Assembly: GCA_026387115.1 (NCBI GenBank)
Contig: JAPLMI010000211.1
Location: 1-6,621, forward strand
Origin: Candidatus Omnitrophota bacterium
Lineage (GTDB): Bacteria; Omnitrophota; Gorgyraeia; 2-01-FULL-45-10
Reading direction: 5' to 3'
DNA: 6,621 nt
A model generated the notes under the pieces. It worked only from the letters and a program-made list of their open reading frames with translations. It did not search any database and was not told the origin of the DNA. Shown here in pieces: positions 1-4,702 of the stretch. Each line of letters starts with the position of its first letter. The stretch's first letter is position 1. A program made the translations under genes and the position numbers.

Positions 1-26
1 ATATATCTTATGTTAACTAGCCATAG

Positions 27-68
27 GGAAGAAAAGAGGCATAACTTACTGGTATTTAAGTAGTTATG
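27..68 (-). terminator. Possible terminator after the leftward beta-helix operon
   Basis: On the minus strand CATAAC-TACT (68-59) pairs with AGTA-(bulge)-GTTATG (50-40), a 10-bp AT-rich stem with one bulge and an 8-nt loop. CCTCTTTTCTTCC follows on the 3' side. It lies about 35 nt beyond the stop of the 207-aa gene. The stem is weak and the T-run is broken by C, so this is tentative. The rest of 1-101 shows no gene. Confidence 0.4.
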
Positions 69-101
69 GATTATTAGCGGTTTCCTGTGGATAAACGCTT
101 G

Positions 102-725
102 CTACTTCTTAGCTACATCTTCCAAGGTTCGATTAAGCTTCTTCGTGACATTTTCCAATATACCCTTCATATCATCTTCAAGCTTCTTCTTATTGGGGTC
201 GAGGTAGTCTTTACGGTATTTGGATTCCTGCTGTAAGATATAGTCTTCCTCGAAGGAGCGTTTTTCGAGCTTCTTAAGCTTAGCTATGATTATGTCTATG
301 TTGCTACGGGGCATGTTCCTTAACTCCTCCTCAGCGAGGGTATTTGATATCACATTGTTAAGCTGTAATACGTTTACGTTCTTCATAATGTCTTTCTTTA
401 TCTTATCGTAGTACGGGGTTGTGGCTGCCTCGTATTCGCGCATTATCCTTGTCTTAACGGTGTCCAGTTCCTTGAATATGCCTTTGATACCATGGATATC
501 CCCTTCCTTTAATAGGTCGGGAATAGCCTGAGCCAAGAGGATATTGGCAACCATCTGGATGAGGTTATCCGAAGCTTTCTTCAGCTCAGGGTTAGTTCCG
601 GCTTCGGCTTCTTCCTTCTCTACCTTGTTCATATCCTGTAAAAGGCCTTTTATGGCGTCTATAAGTACTTTCTGGTCCTCTGTGGGGTTACCGAGGATAT
701 TGGCAAACTTAGCGGCTATCTCCAT
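102..725 (-). CDS. Hypothetical helical, charged 207-aa protein
   Basis: I do not recognise a family. The product is rich in Lys, Glu, Asp, Leu and Ile, has no signal peptide or membrane segment, and reads as almost all alpha-helix with coiled-coil-like stretches (about residues 15-60, 80-120 and 140-207). It has no cysteine and no obvious catalytic motif. Its ATG (725-723) lies inside the end of the secreted beta-helix gene, giving a 10-bp overlap with that gene's TAG (718-716). There is no separate Shine-Dalgarno, so translation is probably coupled to the upstream gene and under the same riboswitch. The overlap sits on three ATGG units. Gaining one unit, or losing two, would join the two frames, so this could be the detached C-terminal part of a longer secreted protein. 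If it is a separate protein it should be cytoplasmic. The reading frame is convincing (long, coupled, protein-like composition); function is unknown. Confidence 0.8.
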   Translation of the reverse strand: MEIAAKFANILGNPTEDQKVLIDAIKGLLQDMNKVEKEEAEAGTNPELKKASDNLIQMVANILLAQAIPDLLKEGDIHGIKGIFKELDTVKTRIMREYEAATTPYYDKIKKDIMKNVNVLQLNNVISNTLAEEELRNMPRSNIDIIIAKLKKLEKRSFEEDYILQQESKYRKDYLDPNKKKLEDDMKGILENVTKKLNRTLEDVAKK

Positions 726-2245
726 CCATCCATCGGTATGGCCAGTGCATTCTGGCTTAAAACATCGTTTACGATTAGCTTCAGCTGATTAGGGTCTATC
801 GGCATATTTGGATCCCGCCCGAACTTGTCCTTATTGGCTAAGAGGCCGCTGAAGATGCCTGCCGCGGTGTTCGGGTCCATATTATTGAAGTTTTTTAATA
901 CGAGATTCGCCTCTTCTTTCAGATTATAGTTAGTGCCCCACATGCGGGATTCGATGAGATTTTTGTTGTATGATCCGTAGGTTGTGTCGGAAGGTGCATT
1001 CATAACCCCTACTTTAGTATCTTGAGCCTTCATGTAAACGTTAGGTTTTGTAGACTCATTGGAAATAGTAGGGGTATAATAGCCGAAGGAACTGTAATAC
1101 TTAACCGGGCCGGCAAAATAATCGTTATAAGATGTTACGCCGATACCACCGCAGAATATAGCGTAACCCGATTTATTGAAATTATTATTTATAGACGTCA
1201 CCGTAGATGCTGCATCTGTAGAAGTCTGAATATACAAAGCGGATGAGTATTCATTAAAAATATTATCTTTGATCAATGCTGTCGTTCCAATATTGCATTT
1301 TACAGACGAAGTTTGGTTATTAAAAATATTACTTAATATAGTTAAGTTATTCGTACCGTTCCATCCATCAATTCCATTTTTAGTCTCAAATATATTATTT
1401 TTTATTACGGTGGACAATGCGCCGAAGGTAAAAACTCCCTCGTATGCGTTTTTAAACCTATTATTCGCAATCATGATGTTGGATGAGCCATCGATCCTGA
1501 TACAATAGTTGGTAAACGTGCCGCCGATTATGTTAAAACCGTTTATCTCTGTAGGTCGATCGACATTGCTCAGAACTATCCCGCTGCTCGCATTATAAGC
1601 TATCTGCAGCGATGAAACGTTATTTTCGATATCCCTGACCCCGTATTCGTCATATCCCCCGTACATGCTGACACCGTTTTTGAGGTAGAGATTCGCTATG
1701 TCATAGGTTTTGTTTGCTCCTCCCCTGACCAGTATCATATCCCCGGCATTAGTCTTATTTATCGCTTCCTGTATGGTGCCTGTCCCGTAATTATCAAATC
1801 CGGCATAGACATGCCTTGTGCCGTTTATGACCTCAGCCATGAGCCTGCCGAAGGCGTCCCTTTCCTGGTTTGTGCCGGTACCTATGGCTACATTATACTG
1901 GGATGAATCTATTAGAGTCGTCGCTATGCTAGCTACCTGGGACGAATCCTGGCTAGCGCTCGTCCTCATCTGCAGGTTAGGCGTTACCTTGCTATTGGCG
2001 TTCTCTTCGACCTTCCTGGCGAGCTTACTCTGCACATACTCGACAGCCCTGTCGAAGAGGCTCTTTTTGGGGGACTCCTGCCTTAGTATGGCGTCGGTCT
2101 GTTGTTTAGCCGCATTGATGTAGCCCGGCGAAAAGGTATAGTTTTGGTTTGAGGTAAGCCTGTCGGTATTATCATTATCACCGTTAGCAAATACCGGTAT
2201 CGTGAATGTTAATCCAAGAATCAGTGTCAGTATCAGCTTTTTCAT
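716..2245 (-). CDS. Secreted right-handed parallel beta-helix protein
   Basis: Predicted exported protein of 509 aa. Residues 1-20 are a Sec signal peptide (KK, hydrophobic core, then VFA before NGDND, an A-X-A-like signal peptidase I site). Residues 21 to about 125 are a low-complexity Ser/Asn/Gln-rich region. From about 152 to 395 the sequence is a parallel beta-helix: a DUF1565-like opening (TIQEAINKTNAGDMILV, then LKNGVSMYGGY) followed by rungs about 20-25 residues apart with Asn ladders (IANNRF, IKNNIF, ILSNIF, IKDNIF, INNNF). The last 70 or so residues are helical. Such folds are typical of surface adhesins and polysaccharide-acting enzymes, but I see no catalytic signature. I chose the ATG at 2245 over the in-frame GTG at 2254, because AGAGGG (2254-2259) lies 8 nt before the ATG and overlaps the GTG. 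The gene follows a c-di-GMP-I riboswitch and intrinsic terminator, so expression should respond to c-di-GMP. No C-terminal sorting motif was recognised. Confidence 0.9.
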   Translation of the reverse strand: MKKLILTLILGLTFTIPVFANGDNDNTDRLTSNQNYTFSPGYINAAKQQTDAILRQESPKKSLFDRAVEYVQSKLARKVEENANSKVTPNLQMRTSASQDSSQVASIATTLIDSSQYNVAIGTGTNQERDAFGRLMAEVINGTRHVYAGFDNYGTGTIQEAINKTNAGDMILVRGGANKTYDIANLYLKNGVSMYGGYDEYGVRDIENNVSSLQIAYNASSGIVLSNVDRPTEINGFNIIGGTFTNYCIRIDGSSNIMIANNRFKNAYEGVFTFGALSTVIKNNIFETKNGIDGWNGTNNLTILSNIFNNQTSSVKCNIGTTALIKDNIFNEYSSALYIQTSTDAASTVTSINNNFNKSGYAIFCGGIGVTSYNDYFAGPVKYYSSFGYYTPTISNESTKPNVYMKAQDTKVGVMNAPSDTTYGSYNKNLIESRMWGTNYNLKEEANLVLKNFNNMDPNTAAGIFSGLLANKDKFGRDPNMPIDPNQLKLIVNDVLSQNALAIPMDGWR

Positions 2246-2253
2246 CGTTCCCA

Positions 2254-2259
2254 CCCTCT
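2254..2259 (-). promoter_or_regulatory. Ribosome binding site deciding the beta-helix start
   Basis: AGAGGG on the minus strand lies 8 nt upstream of the ATG at 2245-2243. The competing in-frame GTG (2254-2252) overlaps this purine run and would have no site of its own. The ATG also gives a cleaner signal peptide starting MKK. Confidence 0.7.
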
Positions 2260-2263
2260 TTTC

Positions 2264-2280
2264 CCTAGAACCTAGAACCT
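2264..2280. repeat. Short tandem repeat CTAGAAC in the leader
   Basis: The plus strand reads two tandem 7-bp units of CTAGAAC flanked by CC and CT, then the related ACACCCTACA. It lies between the terminator and the ribosome binding site of the beta-helix gene, within the 5' leader. It is too short to call a known element and no function is evident. It may be simple slippage-derived spacer. Confidence 0.5.
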
Positions 2281-2287
2281 ACACCCT

Positions 2288-2331
2288 ACAACAAAACAGC
2301 CCATTCACACACCACTTAGCATGAATAGGCT
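2288..2331 (-). terminator. Intrinsic terminator, riboswitch expression platform
   Basis: On the minus strand AGCCTATTCA (2331-2322) pairs over 10 bp with TGAATGGGCT (2307-2298), with one G-U pair and a 14-nt loop, and is followed at once by the T-rich run GTTTTGTTGT (2297-2288). It begins about 7 nt after the 3' edge of the c-di-GMP-I aptamer and lies about 43 nt before the beta-helix start codon. This is the arrangement of a transcription-terminating riboswitch. Whether ligand turns the gene on or off cannot be read with confidence, since no strong antiterminator pairing is evident. Confidence 0.75.
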
Positions 2332-2337
2332 TTCACG

Positions 2338-2484
2338 AAGCTTCGGCAACTGGCTATCCTGACCCTTCCGGATCGAGGACCCTGACATCGAAGCCATAGG
2401 CTTCGATGTAGCTGATGCGTTTCAAGAGAAACGCATCAAGCTGTAGCTTTGCGGCCCATCCTTTCAGATGGTGTGCCTTTATCG
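2338..2484 (-). ncRNA. Cyclic-di-GMP-I (GEMM-I) riboswitch aptamer
   Basis: Minus-strand RNA with the GEMM-I core in order. AAAGGCACACC leads into a 6-bp hairpin capped by a GAAA tetraloop (2471-2456). Then come the conserved GGGCCGCAAAGC (2458-2447), the P3 arm, and the closing AUAGCC-A-GUUGCCG (about 2357-2345). Aligned to the Vibrio cholerae Vc2 RNA, the base at position 20 is G and the joining A47 is present, which favours c-di-GMP over the cGAMP-selective (A20) class. The element is about 147 nt, longer than usual, because P3 holds three hairpins: 2410-2442, 2385-2409 (11 perfect bp) and about 2357-2379 (GGAA loop, one bulge). A 4-bp helix (2447-2444 with 2356-2353) closes them. An intrinsic terminator follows, then the secreted beta-helix gene. 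The gene just upstream encodes a GGDEF protein, the family that makes this ligand. Confidence 0.92.
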
Positions 2485-2498
2485 TTCCTCTACTATAA

Positions 2499-2527
2499 AG
2501 TATACCTGATAATATGAAGAATGGAAG
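2499..2527 (-). promoter_or_regulatory. Probable promoter for the riboswitch transcript
   Basis: TATACT (2504-2499) on the minus strand is a good -10 hexamer. It places the start near 2492-2490, just ahead of the aptamer, as expected for a riboswitch-led RNA. At 17-bp spacing the -35 is only CTTCCA (2527-2522), which is weak, so an activator may be needed. The tandem AGGTCAAGAA repeats lie about 60-90 bp upstream. Confidence 0.5.
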
Positions 2528-2560
2528 GGCTTATAGGCTAGCTTTTGTATGTTTAACCTC

Positions 2561-2590
2561 TCGACCTCCGAGGTCAAGAAAGGTCAAGAA
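2561..2590. repeat. Tandem 10-bp repeat with adjoining palindrome
   Basis: The plus strand has two perfect head-to-tail copies of AGGTCAAGAA (2571-2580 and 2581-2590). The first overlaps the palindrome GACCTC-C-GAGGTC (2563-2575). The result is three GGTC/GACC half-sites, two in direct orientation exactly 10 bp (one helical turn) apart and one inverted. It begins just after the GGDEF stop codon and lies upstream of the probable riboswitch promoter, so it could bind a regulator. It lacks a T-run and is unlikely to be a terminator. Confidence 0.6.
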
Positions 2591-2595
2591 TGGTA

Positions 2596-3906
2596 TTATT
2601 CGTGCCGTCTATCAAAAAGAAAGGTGCTTTTTTGAACCTGTTTTACTTTATGCTTTACGGCGACGGCAATATTGGTAAGTTCTCCGTAGCTTGATATCGG
2701 ACGATATTGGTTTGTGACGCCTGCCAATGATATTGACATTATCGGGAATTTTACAGGCTGACCGCGCCTGTCTTTCTCTGTAATATAGCCGGTGGCCAGA
2801 TCCTCTTTTGAATAAAAATCTTTTATTTTTGTATCGAATTCCGATATTACGGCTTCGGCGAGGGCATCCGCCTTATCCGGTGTCGTTATCAGGAAGAAAT
2901 CGTCTCCGCCTTCATGTCCGATGAAGTCGTAGTTATTACCTTTCTCTTTTACGGCGTCTTCCAAAACCCTGGCCGTGAATTTTATTAGCTCATCGCCTTT
3001 TCCTATGCCGTATCTGTCGTTGTAAACCTTGAAGTTATCCAGGTCTACATGTATTGCCGTGAATTTCTTGCCTGTCCTTATGCACTCTTCGACCTTTTCC
3101 CGTATCACGTTGTTGCCGGGCAGTTTTGTCAGCGGGTTGGCGTTCTCCGCCGTCTCCTTCATCTTTTTCAACGCGATGGTCATCAGGTTGACGGTATCCC
3201 CCAGCTCCTGTATTTCGTCGTTGGTTCTTATCCTGACGCTCAGATCAAAATTTCCCGAGGCGATTTCTTTAGTGGCCCTGTTCAATGACGCTATGGGCCG
3301 GACCACAGTTTTTGATAACAGATAGCCGAGTATCAAATTGCCTATGATGACGGCTATGGCGGTTAATGCGATGGGAACCAGAATATCCGTCATGGCCTTT
3401 GTTATGTTCGCCATCGAAAACGAGAGTTTCGTAATGTATTTTGCCGCGGCACCCACATAAAGAGGTATGTAAATATCTATATTTTTTGTATTGGGGTTGA
3501 TGATCGAATAGAACCATGCGCCCTCGGGGCTCTTCGCCGAAAGGCGAAAATAGGTGTCGATATCATCCTTGGATTCGCCGAATTCCCTGGCCAGGGGGTC
3601 GTTGGTTGCTATAACAGCGCCGTTCATGGATATTATGGATATTTTTTCTACTATATTCTCCCTGGCGAACGAGTCTACGGCAACCTGGAATATGCCGGGC
3701 GCGGTTTCTTCCAAAGGCAGGTCTTTTATCATCATCTCAAGGGTTGTTTTTACTATGATAGTTCCGACCCGCGCGCGGTATTGGTTATAGGAATTTAAAC
3801 TTTCTATGTGATTGCGCAGCTGTATTGACGCGAATATTGATATGAGGAGGATCGATATCCCGGCTATCAGGACCGTTATCCTGGCCTGTAATTTAAGTCT
3901 TGGCAT
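2596..3906 (-). CDS. Membrane sensor GGDEF protein (putative diguanylate cyclase)
   Basis: A 436-aa inner-membrane signalling protein. A membrane helix at about residues 8-29 and a second at 173-197 frame an extracytoplasmic sensor region (about 30-172, dCache/PAS-like in size). A HAMP linker (198-250, with VVRPIASLNRAT and the conserved GNFD and NDEIQELGDTVN) and a C-terminal GGDEF domain (about 257-432) follow. GGDEF landmarks are NPLTKLPGN (257-265), HVDLDNFKVYND (286-297), GKGDELI (302-308) and the signature GGDDF (333-337). This family condenses two GTP into c-di-GMP. Here the usual fourth-position Glu is Asp, and the product-inhibition site RxxD is absent (NNYD at 324-327). Relatives with GGDDF are known in the superfamily, and activity cannot be judged from sequence alone. 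The gene starts 7 nt after the SYLF stop, so the two form an operon. A c-di-GMP-I riboswitch lies directly downstream. Confidence 0.92.
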   Translation of the reverse strand: MPRLKLQARITVLIAGISILLISIFASIQLRNHIESLNSYNQYRARVGTIIVKTTLEMMIKDLPLEETAPGIFQVAVDSFARENIVEKISIISMNGAVIATNDPLAREFGESKDDIDTYFRLSAKSPEGAWFYSIINPNTKNIDIYIPLYVGAAAKYITKLSFSMANITKAMTDILVPIALTAIAVIIGNLILGYLLSKTVVRPIASLNRATKEIASGNFDLSVRIRTNDEIQELGDTVNLMTIALKKMKETAENANPLTKLPGNNVIREKVEECIRTGKKFTAIHVDLDNFKVYNDRYGIGKGDELIKFTARVLEDAVKEKGNNYDFIGHEGGDDFFLITTPDKADALAEAVISEFDTKIKDFYSKEDLATGYITEKDRRGQPVKFPIMSISLAGVTNQYRPISSYGELTNIAVAVKHKVKQVQKSTFLFDRRHE

Positions 3907-3912
3907 AATCGG

Positions 3913-4605
3913 TTACCCGGGGTTCTTGTATGTATACTTGTTCAGGACCTTTAATATGCCATCCGCCGATTCAGGCATTTTGGCTTTATTCTTTATCAAT
4001 ATATCTTCGGCCGACAGGCTATGGCCGTAAAGTTCCGCGTCTCCGTCCCAATGCTGGGTTATGACCGCGCCCTCGAGTTTCGCTCCGGCAAAAAGGCCGC
4101 GCGAACGCGAATACGACAATATCCCGCCCTTCAGGTGCGCGTCCGTCGACGCCTCGGCGGCCCTTCCCACGGGCCCCGCGGCGACGGAGGCGTCCGCGCC
4201 GAGCTTGAACTGGCCCTGCAGGACTCCGTCCACACTTCTTTTGTTAGTGAAGACAAGGACGAAATCCGTCGCCTGCCCCCCTATCTGCCAGCCGAAGCTC
4301 CCCCCCGCTATCGTGAATATGGCCGGAGGGGACCATCTTCCGCTATTGTCCCTGACCATTATTATGCCCTGGCCGTATTTTCCGCCGAAAACGAATCCGG
4401 CCGATATGGTGTTGGGAAATATCGCTATCGCCGAACATCCCCTCATCAGGTCTTCCGGAATGCCCTGATCGGGCATCTGTTGTATTTCGGACAGGACTTT
4501 TCCGGATTCTTCCACAAGCCTGGTCCACTTACTTTCCGCATGAGCGGCGGTGTTATGTATAAAAAGCGATACCAAAAGTATAATTAAGATGTATATCCTT
4601 TTCAT
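3913..4605 (-). CDS. Exported SYLF (Ysc84/DUF500) domain lipid-binding-type protein
   Basis: A 230-aa protein with a Sec signal peptide (residues 1-23: KR, long hydrophobic core, AHA before ESKW). The rest is one SYLF/Ysc84 domain. The diagnostic stretches are CSAIAIFPNTISAGFVFGG (57-75), YGQGIIMVRD (77-86), WSPPAIFTIAGGSFGWQIG (91-109), DFVLVFTN (114-121), GADASVAAGPVGR (136-148) and ILSYSRSRGLFAGAKLEGA (162-180). The length is typical of the bacterial family, whose eukaryotic members bind phosphoinositides. The bacterial role is poorly defined and is probably periplasmic or envelope-associated. The ATG is supported by AGAGGGGG about 6 nt upstream and by a near-consensus promoter. It is the first gene of an operon with the GGDEF sensor (6 bp between stop and start). 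The C-terminal half is noticeably GC-rich at 4120-4210 compared with the AT-rich beta-helix gene. Confidence 0.95.
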   Translation of the reverse strand: MKRIYILIILLVSLFIHNTAAHAESKWTRLVEESGKVLSEIQQMPDQGIPEDLMRGCSAIAIFPNTISAGFVFGGKYGQGIIMVRDNSGRWSPPAIFTIAGGSFGWQIGGQATDFVLVFTNKRSVDGVLQGQFKLGADASVAAGPVGRAAEASTDAHLKGGILSYSRSRGLFAGAKLEGAVITQHWDGDAELYGHSLSAEDILIKNKAKMPESADGILKVLNKYTYKNPG

Positions 4606-4610
4606 TTTTA

Positions 4611-4619
4611 CCCCCTCTT
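4611..4619 (-). promoter_or_regulatory. Strong ribosome binding site of the SYLF gene
   Basis: AAGAGGGGG on the minus strand ends 5 nt before the ATG at 4605. It is the strongest Shine-Dalgarno in the window and fixes this start. It contrasts with the divergent glgC start, which has none at a workable distance. Confidence 0.75.
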
Positions 4620-4628
4620 TTGATTATT

Positions 4629-4657
4629 ATTATAAATTTATTGCTATTCCGTGTCAA
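4629..4657 (-). promoter_or_regulatory. Consensus sigma70 promoter of the SYLF-GGDEF operon
   Basis: TTGACA (4657-4652), exactly 17 bp, then TATAAT (4634-4629) on the minus strand. Both hexamers match consensus fully. The predicted start is near 4622, leaving a leader of about 17 nt that is mostly ribosome binding site. This implies strong, probably constitutive transcription unless a repressor acts. No operator is obvious. Confidence 0.88.
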
Positions 4658-4668
4658 GCTATATCCCC

Positions 4669-4696
4669 TTGTCTTTGACGTTTCTTGTGATATAAT
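4669..4696 (+). promoter_or_regulatory. Extended -10 promoter abutting the glgC start codon
   Basis: TATAAT (4691-4696) is preceded by TGA, an extended -10 (TGnTATAAT). A partial -35, TTGTCT (4669-4674), lies 16 bp upstream. Transcription should begin about 6-7 nt after the -10, at 4702-4704, which coincides with the A of the ATG at 4703. The divergent SYLF promoter lies immediately to the left, with -35 elements about 11 bp apart, so polymerases may compete. Confidence 0.65.
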
Positions 4697-4702
4697 TTAG
4701 GT

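Noticed and set aside
75..98. Hairpin AGCG-TTT / AAA-CGCT just after the 207-aa gene as a terminator
   Set aside because: Only 7 bp with a bulge and no T-run on either strand. The hairpin at 40-68 is a better candidate.
1818..2123. Plus-strand open frame opposite the beta-helix gene N-terminal part
   Set aside because: Shadow frame; no start signal, and the opposite strand has a signal peptide and a clear fold pattern.
2252..2254. GTG start for the beta-helix protein, three codons upstream
   Set aside because: It overlaps the AGAGGG ribosome binding site that serves the ATG at 2245, and would have no site of its own.
2338..2484. cGAMP-selective (GEMM-Ib) riboswitch
   Set aside because: Alignment by the ACACC and GCAAAGC anchors puts G at position 20, and the cGAMP class carries A there. 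The neighbouring GGDEF protein also fits c-di-GMP, although some GGDEF enzymes make cGAMP.
2531..2557. FliA (sigma28)-like promoter on the minus strand, TAAA ... GCCTATAA
   Set aside because: GCCTATAA matches the -10 GCCGATAA well, but the spacing from TAAA is 13 nt, not 15, and the rest of the -35 does not fit. The TATACT box nearer the aptamer gives a better leader.
2561..2577. Terminator for the SYLF-GGDEF operon
   Set aside because: The palindrome folds into a 7-bp hairpin with a 3-nt loop, but GAGGTTAAAC follows with no T-run, so readthrough into the riboswitch region is possible.
4021..4587. Long open frames on the plus strand opposite the SYLF gene (also 4061-4468)
   Set aside because: They lie antisense to a gene with an unmistakable SYLF domain, promoter and ribosome binding site. 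The frames stay open because of the GC-rich codon pattern, and their products are Arg/Pro-rich with no recognisable domain.
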